A DNA stretch of 64,000 nucleotides from Actinacidiphila yanglinensis (lineage in GTDB: Bacteria > Actinomycetota > Actinomycetes > Streptomycetales > Streptomycetaceae), in NCBI RefSeq assembly GCF_900107965.1, contig NZ_FNVU01000026.1:62001-126000 (forward strand), read 5' to 3'. A program made the translations under genes and the position numbers. Below the pieces are notes generated by a model. It saw only the letters and a list, made by a program, of their open reading frames with translations, ran no database searches and was not told the DNA's origin. Below are positions 43,256-52,860 of this stretch, piece after piece; position 1 is the stretch's first letter, and each line of letters starts with the position of its first letter.

Positions 43256-44716
43256 GTGACCACCACTGACGCAGCCCCGTACGCGTTCTGGCTCGCGGGG
43301 CGCGCGGCCCGCGGCGAGGACGCCTTCGACGTGACCAACCCGTGGGACGGCGGCCTGGTCGGCCGGGTCTCGACGCCGACCGCGGACCAGGTCGAGCAGG
43401 CCGTCGCGGCGGCCGCCGCGGCGAAGGACGCGTTCGCGGCGACACCGGCGCACGTGCGGGCCGCGGCCCTGGACCACGTGTCGAAGCGGCTGGCCGAGCG
43501 GGCCGAGGAAGTGGCCCGGCTGATCACCGTGGAGAACGGCAAGCCGCTGAAGTGGGCGCGCGGCGAGGTCGGCCGCGCGGTGTCCGTCTTCCGCCTCGCC
43601 GCCGAGGAGGCGCGGCGCTTCAACGGCGGCGAGGCACAGCGCCTGGACACCGACCCGGGCGGCGTCGGCCGGCTCGCGCTGACCCGCCGCTTCACCCGGG
43701 GCCCGGTGCTGGGCATCGCCCCGTTCAACTTCCCGCTGAACCTGGTCGCCCACAAGGTCGCCCCGGCGATCGCGGTCGGCGCGCCCATCGTCCTCAAGCC
43801 CGCCCCGGCCACGCCGCTGTCCGCGCTGCTGCTCGGTGAACTGCTCGCGGAGACCGAAGGGCTGCCCGAGGGCGCCTGGAGCGTCCTGCCGGTGCCGAAC
43901 GACCAGATGCCCGCGCTGGTGCAGGACCCCCGGCTGCCGGTGATCTCCTTCACCGGGTCCGACACCGTCGGCTACCAGATCGTGGACTCCGTGCCCCGCA
44001 AGCACGTCACGCTGGAACTGGGCGGGAACGCGGCGGCGGTCGTGCTCGCGGACTGGTCGAGCGAGCAGGACCTGGAGTGGGCGGCCTCCCGGATCGCCAC
44101 CTTCGCCAACTACCAGGCGGGCCAGTCCTGCATCTCGGTGCAGCGGGTGATCGCCGACGCGTCGGTGTTCGACGCGCTCGCCGAGAAGGTCGTCGCGAAG
44201 GTCCGCGCCCAGGTCACCGGCGACCCCTCCGACGCCGCCACCGACGTCGGCCCGCTGGTCAGCGAGGCCGCCGCCGAGCGGGTCGCGCAGTGGGTCGACG
44301 ACGCCGTCGCCAAGGGCGCGAAGCTGCTGACCGGTGGCGCCCGGGAGGGTGCGACGTACGCGCCGACGGTGCTCGCGGACCTGCCGGCCGACGCGGTGCT
44401 GGCCACCGCGGAGGCGTTCGGCCCGGTGCTGTCACTGCACCGGGTGAACGGCGCCGAGGAGGCGTTCGCGGCCGTCAACGACTCCCGGTTCGGCCTGCAG
44501 ACCGGTGTGTTCACGCACGACCTCCAGGTCGCCTTCAAGGCCCATCGCGCCCTGGAGGTCGGCGGGGTGATCATCGGCGACGCGCCGTCCTACCGCGCCG
44601 ACCAGATGCCGTACGGCGGGGTGAAGGACTCCGGGCACGGCCGCGAGGGCGTGAAGTTCGCGATGGAGGACTACACCTACGAGCGGGTGCTGGTCCTGAC
44701 CGGGCTGGACCTGTAG
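43256..44716 (+). CDS. Aldehyde dehydrogenase, likely succinate-semialdehyde type
   Basis: The 486-aa dehydrogenase has FNFPLNLVAHKVAPAIAVG, the catalytic Glu in VTLELGGNAAAVVL and the catalytic Cys in NYQAGQSCISVQRV. The C-terminal MPYGGVKDSGHGREGVKFAMEDYTYERVL is standard. Its position after the GABA regulator makes it a candidate for succinate-semialdehyde dehydrogenase, the last step of GABA breakdown. Sequence alone cannot exclude another aldehyde. GGCGGAAAGA lies before the GTG at 43256. A 182-bp gap separates it from the regulator gene. Confidence 0.9.
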   Translation: MTTTDAAPYAFWLAGRAARGEDAFDVTNPWDGGLVGRVSTPTADQVEQAVAAAAAAKDAFAATPAHVRAAALDHVSKRLAERAEEVARLITVENGKPLKWARGEVGRAVSVFRLAAEEARRFNGGEAQRLDTDPGGVGRLALTRRFTRGPVLGIAPFNFPLNLVAHKVAPAIAVGAPIVLKPAPATPLSALLLGELLAETEGLPEGAWSVLPVPNDQMPALVQDPRLPVISFTGSDTVGYQIVDSVPRKHVTLELGGNAAAVVLADWSSEQDLEWAASRIATFANYQAGQSCISVQRVIADASVFDALAEKVVAKVRAQVTGDPSDAATDVGPLVSEAAAERVAQWVDDAVAKGAKLLTGGAREGATYAPTVLADLPADAVLATAEAFGPVLSLHRVNGAEEAFAAVNDSRFGLQTGVFTHDLQVAFKAHRALEVGGVIIGDAPSYRADQMPYGGVKDSGHGREGVKFAMEDYTYERVLVLTGLDL

Positions 44717-44916
44717 GACCCCCGAGCAGGTCGGACGTGGCGCGTCCGCGACCGGGAACGGCCGGCGGGCACCCCGCGCGGCCGGCGACACGCGGCCGGG
44801 CCGTTGACACCTCGTCAGCGACCCGGCCGAAGTCGTCTGGCTGGATTGCCGGATGTCGGGTAATACGGACAAGGAGCACCGGTCGGTAGCCGGCCTACCC
44901 GGAGGTGACGCAAACC

Positions 44917-46839
44917 GTGTCCGCACCCGCCGCAACACGCAAGGTCTCAGAACGCGAAGCCCGACAGGTGGCCGAGGCCGCCCGCGAGCAGGACTGGCAC
45001 AAGCCCAGTTTCGCCAAGGAACTGTTCCTCGGCCGCTTCCGGCTCGACCTGATCCACCCGCACCCGCTGCCCTCGCCGGAGGCGGTGCAGAAGGGCGAGA
45101 CGTTCCTCGCCCGGCTCGGCGACTTCCTGCGCACCCAGGTGGACGGCGCGCGCATCGAGCGCGACGCGCGCATCCCCGACGAGGTGGTGCGCGGCCTGAA
45201 GGACCTGGGCGCCCTGGGCATGAAGATCGACGAGTCCTACGGCGGCCTGGGCCTCACCCAGGTGTACTACAACAAGGCGCTGGCCATGGTGGGCTCCGCG
45301 AGCCCCGCCGTCGGCGCGCTGCTGTCGGCCCACCAGTCCATCGGCGTGCCGCAGCCGCTGAAGATGTTCGGCACCAAGGAGCAGAAGGAGGCGTTCCTGC
45401 CGCGCTGCGCCAGGACCGACATCAGCGCCTTCCTGCTCACCGAACCCGACGTCGGCTCCGACCCGGCCCGGCTGGCGACCACCGCCGTGCCCGATGGCGA
45501 CGACTACCTGCTCGACGGCGTCAAGCTGTGGACCACCAACGGGGTCGTCGCCGACCTGCTCGTGGTCATGGCCCGGGTGCCGCAGTCCGAGGGCCACAAG
45601 GGCGGCATCAGCGCCTTCGTGGTCGAGGCGACCGCCGAGGGCGTCACCGTGGAGAACCGCAACGCCTTCATGGGGCTGCGCGGCATCGAGAACGGCGTCA
45701 CCCGCCTCCACCAGGTGCGGGTGCCCGCGGCGAACCGGATCGGCCCCGAGGGCGCCGGCCTGAAGATCGCGCTGAGCACCCTCAACACCGGACGGCTGTC
45801 GCTGCCGGCCGGCTGCGTCGGCGCGGGCAAGTGGTGCCTGAAGGTCGCCCGGGAGTGGTCGGCGGCCCGCGAGCAGTGGGGCAAGCCGATCGGCGAGCAC
45901 GAGGCGGTCGGCGCGAAGATCGCCTACATCGCCGCCACCACCTTCGCGCTGGAGGCCGTGGTCGACCTGTCCTCGCAGATGGCCGACGAGGACCGCAACG
46001 ACATCCGGATCGAGGCCGCGCTCGCCAAGCTCTTCGGCTCCGAGGCGGCCTGGACGATGGCCGACGAGCTGGTGCAGATCCGCGGCGGCCGCGGCTTCGA
46101 GACCGCCGACTCGCTCGCCGCCCGCGGCGAGCGCGCGATCCCGGCCGAGCAGATGCTGCGCGACCTGCGGATCAACCGGATCTTCGAGGGCTCCACGGAG
46201 ATCATGCACCTGCTGATCGCCCGGGAGGCCGTCGACGCCCACCTGTCGGTGGCCGGCGACCTCATCGACCCGGACAGCACCCTGTCCGACAAGGCCAGGG
46301 CGGGCGCGAAGGCGGGCGGCTTCTACGCGCGCTGGCTGCCCAAGCTCGTCGCCGGACCCGGGCAGCTCCCCACCTCCTACACCGAGTTCGGCGAACTCGC
46401 CGGACACCTGAGGTACGTCGAGCGCACTTCCCGCAAGCTCGCCCGCAGCACCTTCTACGCCATGTCCCGCTGGCAGGGCCGGATGGAGCTGAAGCAGAAC
46501 TTCCTGGCCAGGATCGTGGACATCGGCGCCGAGCTGTTCGCGATGAGCGCCGCGTGCGTGCGCGCGGAGCACCTGGCCGGCCAGGGCGAGCACGGCCCGG
46601 CCGCGCGCGGCCTCGCCGACGCGTTCTGCCGCCAGTCCCGGGTCCGGGTGGACGAGCTGTTCGCCCGGCTGTGGACCAACTCCGACGGCAGCGACCGGCA
46701 GCTGGCCAAGGCCGTCCTCGACGGCAAGGTCGGCTGGCTGGAGGAGGGCATCGTCGACCCCAGCCGGGACGGCGCGTGGATCGCCGACGCGACCCCCGGA
46801 CCGTCCCAGGGCGACAACGTACGGCGCCCCTTCGGCTGA
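44917..46839 (+). CDS. Acyl-CoA dehydrogenase (large, ACAD9/VLCAD-like)
   Basis: The 640-aa FAD enzyme has an N-terminal helical domain, the [20 protein letters not shown] flavin strand, the [20 protein letters not shown] segment and [23 protein letters not shown], which is the C-terminal family motif. About 200 extra residues after the core resemble the C-terminal extension of very-long-chain enzymes. It should introduce a trans-2 double bond in acyl-CoAs. GGAGGTGA (44901-44908) lies 8 bp before GTG 44917, so this start is preferred to GTG 44905, which is inside the ribosome site. Confidence 0.93.
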   Translation: MSAPAATRKVSEREARQVAEAAREQDWHKPSFAKELFLGRFRLDLIHPHPLPSPEAVQKGETFLARLGDFLRTQVDGARIERDARIPDEVVRGLKDLGALGMKIDESYGGLGLTQVYYNKALAMVGSASPAVGALLSAHQSIGVPQPLKMFGTKEQKEAFLPRCARTDISAFLLTEPDVGSDPARLATTAVPDGDDYLLDGVKLWTTNGVVADLLVVMARVPQSEGHKGGISAFVVEATAEGVTVENRNAFMGLRGIENGVTRLHQVRVPAANRIGPEGAGLKIALSTLNTGRLSLPAGCVGAGKWCLKVAREWSAAREQWGKPIGEHEAVGAKIAYIAATTFALEAVVDLSSQMADEDRNDIRIEAALAKLFGSEAAWTMADELVQIRGGRGFETADSLAARGERAIPAEQMLRDLRINRIFEGSTEIMHLLIAREAVDAHLSVAGDLIDPDSTLSDKARAGAKAGGFYARWLPKLVAGPGQLPTSYTEFGELAGHLRYVERTSRKLARSTFYAMSRWQGRMELKQNFLARIVDIGAELFAMSAACVRAEHLAGQGEHGPAARGLADAFCRQSRVRVDELFARLWTNSDGSDRQLAKAVLDGKVGWLEEGIVDPSRDGAWIADATPGPSQGDNVRRPFG

Positions 46840-47183
46840 GCCGGCCGCACCGACCCGGTGCGCGCGGGCCGGACCGCCTCCCGGCGGCCGGCCCGCCCAC
46901 CGGCACGGCGGCCCCGCACGCGGCCGCCCCGTCAACCCGGCGTGCCGCCACCGCCTCCCGCACGCGCGTCCCGGCAGGGCACGCTCGCGCACCCTCCCCG
47001 CGTACCCGGGAGCACACAGCCGCCGGGCGTAACCTGACCAGCGCCCCCCGCGCGGACCGGCGCACCGACCCGCACCCGGGGGCGCGTTCCGACCACCCCC
47101 CGTACACCGCCCGCAACCCGCCGCGACGCCGCCCGACCCGGGCCCGTGCGTGGACCGGGTTCCAGGCAGGACAGAATGACCCC
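46840..47183. other. Intergenic region between the acyl-CoA dehydrogenase and dxr genes
   Basis: The region is 344 bp and has no gene. It begins with a strong hairpin (46864-46896). A TAACCT at 47030-47035 and a CAGAAT at 47172-47177 are possible -10 elements; the second ends 6 bp before the dxr ATG. Confidence 0.6.
46864..46896 (+). terminator. Terminator hairpin after the acyl-CoA dehydrogenase gene
   Basis: GCGGGCCGG (46864-46872) and CCGGCCCGC (46888-46896) pair perfectly; inside, CCGCC and GGCGG add five pairs around a TCCC loop, with one bulged A. The stem begins 25 bp after the stop codon. No U-tract follows. Confidence 0.8.
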
Positions 47184-48434
47184 ATGACGGACGCTCTCGC
47201 AGACCCGCACTACCGCCCGTACGAGCCCGCAGGACCCGACGACGGGCCCCGGGACATCGTGATCCTCGGCTCGACCGGGTCGATCGGCACCCAGGCGATC
47301 GACGTGGTGCTGCGCAACCCCGACCGGTTCCGCGTGGTCGCGGTGTCCGCCGCGGGCGGCCGTGTCGCGCTGCTGGCCGACCAGGCGCACCAGCTGAACG
47401 TGCACACCGTCGCCGTCGCCGACGAGAGCGCGGTGCCGGCGCTGCGCGCCGCCCTGTCCGAGCGGTACGGCAGCCGGCCGCAGCCGCGGCTGCTCGCCGG
47501 GCCGCAGGCCGCGACCGAGGCCGCGGGCCTGGAGTGCCACTCGGTGCTCAACGGCATCACCGGCTCCATCGGGCTGCGCCCCACGCTGGCCGCGCTGGCC
47601 GCCGGGCGGGTGCTGATCCTCGCCAACAAGGAGTCGCTGATCGTCGGCGGCCCGCTGGTGAAGGCCCTCGCCAAGCCCGGCCAGGTGGTGCCGGTCGACT
47701 CCGAGCACTCCGCGCTGTTCCAGGCGATGGCCGGCGGCAGCCGCAGCGAGATCCGCAAGCTGGTCGTCACCGCCTCCGGCGGTCCCTTCCGCGGCCGCAC
47801 CCGCGCCGAGCTGGCCGGTGTCACCGTCGAGCAGGCGCTGGCGCACCCGACCTGGGACATGGGACCGGTGGTGACGATCAACTCCGCGACGCTGGTCAAC
47901 AAGGGGCTGGAGGTCATCGAGGCGCACCTGCTCTTCGACGTCCCGTTCGACCGGATCGAGGTCGTCGTGCACCCGCAGTCCTACATTCACTCGATGGTGG
48001 AGTTCACCGACGGCTCGACCCTCGCGCAGGCCAGCCCGCCCGACATGCGGATGCCGATCGCGCTGGGCCTGGGCTGGCCGCGGCGGGTACCGGACGCCGC
48101 GCCGGGCGTCGACTGGACGAAGGCGGCCACCTGGGAGTTCTTCCCGCTCGACAACGACGCGTTCCCTTCCGTCGCACTGGCCCGACATGTCGGTAGCCTC
48201 GGGGGCACCGCGCCCGCGGTGTTCAACGCGGCCAACGAGGAATGCGTCGAAGCCTTCCGCACCGGCCGGCTGCCGTTCACCGGGATCGTGGACACCGTCG
48301 CCCGGGTCGTCGAGGAGCACGGCACGCCGGCATCGGGAACTCGACTGACCGTCGAGGACGTCCTCGAAGCGGAGACCTGGGCGCGGGCCCGGGCCGGGGA
48401 ACTGGCGCAAGCATCGGAGGCAGCAGGCGTATGA
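47184..48434 (+). CDS. dxr: 1-deoxy-D-xylulose 5-phosphate reductoisomerase
   Basis: The 416-aa enzyme commits the MEP pathway by turning DXP into 2-C-methylerythritol 4-phosphate. The NADPH fold is [18 protein letters not shown], followed by [27 protein letters not shown] supplies the metal ligands, and [37 protein letters not shown] and [12 protein letters not shown] are further markers. The ATG at 47184 has no strong Shine-Dalgarno; a CAGAAT ending 6 bp upstream raises the possibility of a leaderless message. It overlaps rseP by 4 bp (ATGA). Confidence 0.97.
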   Translation: MTDALADPHYRPYEPAGPDDGPRDIVILGSTGSIGTQAIDVVLRNPDRFRVVAVSAAGGRVALLADQAHQLNVHTVAVADESAVPALRAALSERYGSRPQPRLLAGPQAATEAAGLECHSVLNGITGSIGLRPTLAALAAGRVLILANKESLIVGGPLVKALAKPGQVVPVDSEHSALFQAMAGGSRSEIRKLVVTASGGPFRGRTRAELAGVTVEQALAHPTWDMGPVVTINSATLVNKGLEVIEAHLLFDVPFDRIEVVVHPQSYIHSMVEFTDGSTLAQASPPDMRMPIALGLGWPRRVPDAAPGVDWTKAATWEFFPLDNDAFPSVALARHVGSLGGTAPAVFNAANEECVEAFRTGRLPFTGIVDTVARVVEEHGTPASGTRLTVEDVLEAETWARARAGELAQASEAAGV

Positions 48435-49750
48435 CGGCTCTCATGACGGTCCTCGGCATAGTCGTCTTCGCCGTCGGTCTGATGATCTCCATCGCGTGGC
48501 ACGAACTGGGCCACCTCACCTGGGCCAAGGTCTTCAAGATCCGGGTGCCGCAGTACATGGTCGGGTTCGGCCCCACCCTGTGGTCGCGCAAGAAGGGCGA
48601 CACCGAGTACGGCTTCAAGGCGATCCCGCTCGGCGGCTACATCCGGATGATCGGCATGTTCCCGCCCGGTGAGGACGGCCGGGTCACCGCCCGCTCCACC
48701 TCCCCGTGGCGCAGCATGATCGAGGACGCGCGCTCCGCGGCGTTCGAGGAACTGCAACCGGGCGACGAGACGCGGATGTTCTACACCCGCAAGCCGTGGA
48801 AGCGCGTCATCGTCATGTTCGCCGGGCCGTTCATGAACCTGGTGCTGGCCGTCGCGCTGTTCCTCACCGTCTTCATGGGCTTCGGCGTCAACATGTCGAC
48901 CACCTCCGTCGGCCAGGTCAGCGACTGCGTGATCTCGCAGTCCGACACCTCGCACCGCGACCAGAACAACCCGTGCCGCCCCACCGACCCGGTCGCGCCG
49001 GCCAAGACCGCGGGGCTCAAGGCCGGCGACAAGTTCGTCGAGTTCAACGGCAAGCCGGTGAAGAGCTGGTCGCAGCTGTCCGACGACATCCGCAAGGGCG
49101 CCGGGCCCGCCACCGTGGTGGTGCTCCGGCACGGCCAGCGGGTCACCCTGCACCCGGACATCACCACGAACATGGTGGCCAGGACAGACAGCGACGGGAA
49201 CCCGACCGACGGCGACCCGGTGAAGGCCGGCTTCCTCGGCTTCAGCCCGGCCAGCCACATCCAGCCGCTCGGCTTCGCCGACTCCGTCGACCACATGGGC
49301 GACATGGCCCGGCAGGGCGTCGACTCGCTGGTCTCGCTGCCCCAGCGCATCCCCGACCTGTGGAACGCCGCCTTCCACCACGCCCCGCGCAAGGCCGACT
49401 CGCCGATGGGCGTGGTCGGCGCGGCCCGGGTCGGCGGCGAGGTCTTCGCGCTGAAGGAGCCCGCCATCGACCGGGTGGTGACGATGGTCCTGCTCGTGGC
49501 CGGATTCAACCTGTCGCTGTTCCTGTTCAACATGCTGCCGCTGCTGCCGCTGGACGGCGGCCACATCGCGGGCGCGCTGTGGGAGGCGATCCGGCGGCAC
49601 GCCGCGCGGGTCTTCCGCCGCCCCGACCCCGGACCGTTCGACGTGGCCAAGCTCATGCCGATCGCCTATGTCGTGGCCGGAATCTTCGTGTGCTTCACGC
49701 TGCTGGTTCTGATCGCGGATGTGGTCAACCCGGTCAAACTGAGTTCGTGA
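48431..49750 (+). CDS. rseP: Site-2 zinc metalloprotease (RseP/Rip1-like)
   Basis: The 439-aa intramembrane protease has HExxH in the first span ([17 protein letters not shown]) and the third metal ligand in [18 protein letters not shown] near the third span. One PDZ domain lies between them ([20 protein letters not shown]). It cleaves anti-sigma factors or signal-peptide remnants within the membrane; the actinobacterial homologue is Rip1. Four predicted spans. It overlaps dxr by 4 bp and is followed by ispG after 101 bp, the conserved dxr-rseP-ispG order. The PDZ region carries extra loop residues ([14 protein letters not shown]) with a Cys. Confidence 0.95.
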   Translation: MTALMTVLGIVVFAVGLMISIAWHELGHLTWAKVFKIRVPQYMVGFGPTLWSRKKGDTEYGFKAIPLGGYIRMIGMFPPGEDGRVTARSTSPWRSMIEDARSAAFEELQPGDETRMFYTRKPWKRVIVMFAGPFMNLVLAVALFLTVFMGFGVNMSTTSVGQVSDCVISQSDTSHRDQNNPCRPTDPVAPAKTAGLKAGDKFVEFNGKPVKSWSQLSDDIRKGAGPATVVVLRHGQRVTLHPDITTNMVARTDSDGNPTDGDPVKAGFLGFSPASHIQPLGFADSVDHMGDMARQGVDSLVSLPQRIPDLWNAAFHHAPRKADSPMGVVGAARVGGEVFALKEPAIDRVVTMVLLVAGFNLSLFLFNMLPLLPLDGGHIAGALWEAIRRHAARVFRRPDPGPFDVAKLMPIAYVVAGIFVCFTLLVLIADVVNPVKLSS

Positions 49751-49851
49751 TGCCCCGAGCCGGGTGAGAGTCGTGGGCGGGGTGTCGTAATCTCGATGCT
49801 GGAGCCCGCCCACGACGGGACCTCGTTCCACACCTTGGGGATGCCACGCAA

Positions 49852-51006
49852 ATGACCGCGATTTCGCTCGGTATGCCGGATGTTCCGACCAGACTCGCCG
49901 AACGCCGCAAAAGCCGTCAGATCCAGGTCGGAAGTGTCGCGGTGGGCGGCGACGCGCCGGTCTCGGTGCAGTCGATGACCACCACCCGCACCTCCGACAT
50001 CGGCGCGACCCTCCAGCAGATCGCCGAGCTGACCGCGTCCGGCTGCCAGATCGTGCGGGTCGCCTGCCCGACCCAGGACGACGCCGACGCGCTCGCGACC
50101 ATCGCCAAGAAGTCGCAGATCCCGGTCATCGCCGACATCCACTTCCAGCCGAAGTACGTCTTCGCGGCCATCGACGCGGGCTGCGCCGCCGTGCGCGTCA
50201 ACCCCGGCAACATCAAGCAGTTCGACGACAAGGTCAAGGAGATCGCCAAGGCCGCCTCGGCGGCCGGCGTCCCGATCCGGATCGGTGTCAACGCCGGCTC
50301 GCTCGACCGCCGGCTGCTGGAGAAGTACGGCAAGGCGACCCCGGAGGCGCTGGCCGAGTCCGCGCTGTGGGAGGCGTCGCTCTTCGAGGAGCACGACTTC
50401 CGCGACCTGAAGATCTCGGTCAAGCACAACGACCCGGTCGTCATGGTCAACGCCTACCGGCTGCTCGCCCAGCAGTGCGACTACCCGCTGCACCTCGGCG
50501 TCACCGAGGCCGGTCCCGCCTTCCAGGGCACCATCAAGTCCGCGGTCGCCTTCGGCGCGCTGCTCGCCGAGGGCATCGGCGACACCATCCGGGTCTCGCT
50601 GTCCGCGCCGCCCGCCGAGGAGGTCAAGGTCGGCATCCAGATCCTGGAGTCGCTGAACCTCCGCCAGCGCCGCCTGGAGATCGTCTCCTGCCCGTCCTGC
50701 GGCCGCGCCCAGGTCGACGTCTACAAGCTCGCCGACCAGGTCTCCGCCGGCCTGGACGGCATGGAGGTCCCGCTGCGGGTCGCCGTCATGGGCTGCGTCG
50801 TCAACGGACCGGGTGAGGCCCGCGAGGCCGACCTCGGCGTCGCCTCCGGCAACGGCAAGGGGCAGATCTTCGTCAAGGGCGAGGTCATCAAGACCGTGCC
50901 CGAGTCGCAGATCGTCGAGACCCTGATCGAGGAGGCCATGAAGCTGGCCGAGCAGATGGAGGCGGCCGGCGCCGCGTCCGGTGAGCCGCAGGTGAGCGTC
51001 TCCTGA
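49852..51006 (+). CDS. ispG: (E)-4-hydroxy-3-methylbut-2-enyl-diphosphate synthase
   Basis: The 384-aa MEP-pathway enzyme has an N-terminal TIM barrel ([33 protein letters not shown]) and a C-terminal cluster domain with Fe-S ligands in [14 protein letters not shown] and [16 protein letters not shown], as CxxC and a later Cys. It converts MEcPP to HMBPP with ferredoxin or flavodoxin. Length fits the short bacterial form without the plant insertion. The ATG has GGGGATG upstream. A second paralogue often exists elsewhere in Streptomyces genomes. Confidence 0.97.
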   Translation: MTAISLGMPDVPTRLAERRKSRQIQVGSVAVGGDAPVSVQSMTTTRTSDIGATLQQIAELTASGCQIVRVACPTQDDADALATIAKKSQIPVIADIHFQPKYVFAAIDAGCAAVRVNPGNIKQFDDKVKEIAKAASAAGVPIRIGVNAGSLDRRLLEKYGKATPEALAESALWEASLFEEHDFRDLKISVKHNDPVVMVNAYRLLAQQCDYPLHLGVTEAGPAFQGTIKSAVAFGALLAEGIGDTIRVSLSAPPAEEVKVGIQILESLNLRQRRLEIVSCPSCGRAQVDVYKLADQVSAGLDGMEVPLRVAVMGCVVNGPGEAREADLGVASGNGKGQIFVKGEVIKTVPESQIVETLIEEAMKLAEQMEAAGAASGEPQVSVS

Positions 51007-51139
51007 CCGCATGCTTCCGGCCGTGTGCCGTGCCCGGCGCGTCCGGCGCGGCACACGGCACTCCGCAACCCCGACCCGGAGGGTCCCCGCACGACCCGGC
51101 GCCCGCCGGGGAGTTCCGCCCGTACGGTGAGGGATGCCC

Positions 51140-51985
51140 GTGCTGACCCAACCGACCGCGCGCATCCTCGAACCGGCCGACCTCGACGCCGCCCTCGCGG
51201 TTTTGGACAGCGACCCGGTCGCCAACGCCTTCGTCACCTCCCGGGTCACCATCGCGGGCCTCGACCCGTGGCGGCTCGGCGGTGAGATGTGGGGCTGGTA
51301 CTCCGGCACCCGCCTCACCTCGCTGTGCTACGCGGGCGCCAACCTCGTACCGATCTGCGCCACCCCCGAGGCGGTCAGCGCCTTCGCCGACCGGGCCCGG
51401 CGGGCCGGCCGCCGCTGCTCGTCCATCGTCGGACCGGCCGAGGCCACCGCCGACCTGTGGGCGCGGCTCGAGCCGTACTGGGGGCCGGCCCGCGAGGTCC
51501 GCACCCGGCAGCCGCTGATGAGCACCCGCGCGCTGCCCGCCGACGTGGCCCCCGACCCGCTCGTGCGCCGCGTCCGGCGCAACGAGATGGAGGTGATCAT
51601 GCCGGCCTGCGTCGCCATGTTCACCGAGGAGGTCGGCATCTCGCCGATGGCCGGCGACGGCGGGCTGCTCTACCAGGCGAGGGTCGCCGAACTGGTGTCC
51701 GCAGGGCGGGCGTTCGCCCGGATCGAGGACGGCGAGGTCGTCTTCAAGGCCGAGATCGGTGCGGTCACCCGGCACACCTGCCAGATACAAGGCGTCTGGG
51801 TCGCCCCCTCGCACCGCGGCCGCGGCCTGTCCGAGACCGGCATGGCCGCGGTCCTGCACTACGCGCTCCGCGACGTCGCCCCGGTCGCGAGCCTCTACGT
51901 CAACGACTTCAACGCCCCGGCCCGCGCCGCCTACCACCGCGTCGGCTTCACGGAGGTCGGCGCCTTCATGTCCGTCCTTTTTTAG
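51140..51985 (+). CDS. GNAT-family acetyltransferase with DUF4081-like N-terminus
   Basis: The 281-aa protein has an N-terminal domain (ARILEPADLDAALAVLDSDPVAN, AGLDPWRLGGEMWGWYSG) characteristic of actinobacterial DUF4081-GNAT proteins. The C-terminal acetyl-CoA domain reads IQGVWVAPSHRGRGLSETGMAAV, with the Q/RxxGxG/A loop as RGRGLS. The substrate is unknown. The GTG at 51140 has GAGGG 6 bp upstream and gives VLTQPTARIL; an ATG at 51134 abuts the ribosome site. The stop follows a run of six T (TCCTTTTTTAG). It follows ispG by 133 bp. Confidence 0.88.
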   Translation: MLTQPTARILEPADLDAALAVLDSDPVANAFVTSRVTIAGLDPWRLGGEMWGWYSGTRLTSLCYAGANLVPICATPEAVSAFADRARRAGRRCSSIVGPAEATADLWARLEPYWGPAREVRTRQPLMSTRALPADVAPDPLVRRVRRNEMEVIMPACVAMFTEEVGISPMAGDGGLLYQARVAELVSAGRAFARIEDGEVVFKAEIGAVTRHTCQIQGVWVAPSHRGRGLSETGMAAVLHYALRDVAPVASLYVNDFNAPARAAYHRVGFTEVGAFMSVLF

Positions 51986-51990
51986 CCCCG

Positions 51991-52063
51991 CCTCCCCCCG
52001 GGTACTTGAGCGAGCCCTCCCCCCGGTCCTTGAGCGAACCATCCCCCCGGGTCCCGAGCGAGC
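51991..52063 (+). repeat. Three tandem ~23-bp units in the GNAT intergenic region
   Basis: Units at about 51991-52014, 52016-52038 and 52040-52063 share CCxTCCCCCCGG and end xGAGCGA. They lie between two acetyltransferase genes, followed by more GC-rich sequence. Not in a gene. Confidence 0.8.
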
Positions 52064-52165
52064 CAAAGGGCGCGCCGGTGTCGAAAGGTGGGTGTACCTC
52101 CCAGGCGAAGCCCTGGGGGAACGCGGAGATCGCCGAGGAACGAGGTGATCGCGCATGATCGACCT

Positions 52166-52186
52166 CCCCCGGACTTCGTCCGGGGG
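52166..52186 (+). terminator. Streptomyces-type CCCCCGGAC hairpin element
   Basis: CCCCCGGAC (52166-52174) and GTCCGGGGG (52178-52186) form a perfect 9-bp stem with a TTC triloop. Short hairpins of this GGACTTCGTCC kind recur as intergenic repeats in Streptomyces genomes. It could terminate the upstream GNAT message. Confidence 0.65.
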
Positions 52187-52239
52187 TGCCCCCACACCGG
52201 GTCCAAATGCCCGGCGGCGAGCGAGGCTTGTAAGAGCGG

Positions 52240-52245
52240 TAGGTT
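52240..52245 (+). promoter_or_regulatory. Candidate leaderless -10 for the second GNAT gene
   Basis: TAGGTT at 52240-52245 fits the Streptomyces -10 form TAnnnT and ends 8 bp before the ATG at 52254. That spacing would place the start site at the A of the start codon. No Shine-Dalgarno is present. The -35 is not clear. Confidence 0.4.
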
Positions 52246-52253
52246 TGGGCGTC

Positions 52254-52796
52254 ATGGAGAACGTGGTGGTCGCGCCCTGCGCGCTTGCCGAGCACGTGGA
52301 CGAGGCCCTGGCCGTACAGGCCGTGGCGTTCGGGCTGGGGCCGCAGGAGGTCGCGATCCGCCGGCAGATCGTGCTGCGCCACCTCGCGTGCCGCGGGGCA
52401 CGGGCATTGGCCGCGCACAGCGACGACGGGCGGATGGTCGGGTTCGTCTACGGGATGCCCAACGACCGGGCGCACTGGTGGTCCAGCGTGGTCCAGCCGT
52501 ACCTGCGCGCGCAGGGCAACGACGGCTGGCTCGACGACTCCTTCGTGATCACCGAACTGCACGTGCTGCCCGACTTCCAGTCCCGCGGCATCGGCCGCAG
52601 GCTGATCACCGACATCACCGACACCGCCACCGAACCGCGCAGCATCCTCTCCGCGATCGACGGCGAGAGCCGGGCCCGCCGCCTGTACCGCACGCTCGGC
52701 TACGTCGACCTGGCCCGCCCGGTGCACTTCCCCAGCGCGCCGCGCCCCTACGCCGTGATGGGTGCCCCGCTGCCGCTGCCGCGTCCCCCGGAATAA
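52254..52796 (+). CDS. GNAT-family acetyltransferase
   Basis: This 180-aa protein has a GNAT core: [18 protein letters not shown] on the third strand, the acetyl-CoA loop in [21 protein letters not shown] (Q-S-R-G-I-G), and [13 protein letters not shown] near the end. It is in the Streptomyces position next to proS. The substrate is unknown. The ATG at 52254 lacks a ribosome site, and a -10-like TAGGTT sits just upstream, suggesting a leaderless transcript. It is 64 bp before proS. Confidence 0.88.
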   Translation: MENVVVAPCALAEHVDEALAVQAVAFGLGPQEVAIRRQIVLRHLACRGARALAAHSDDGRMVGFVYGMPNDRAHWWSSVVQPYLRAQGNDGWLDDSFVITELHVLPDFQSRGIGRRLITDITDTATEPRSILSAIDGESRARRLYRTLGYVDLARPVHFPSAPRPYAVMGAPLPLPRPPE

Positions 52797-52860
52797 CCGG
52801 TACGGTTCCGGCCGGGCCGCTGGATATCCTCGCCGGACCCCGAGGAACACGGAGAACGCC

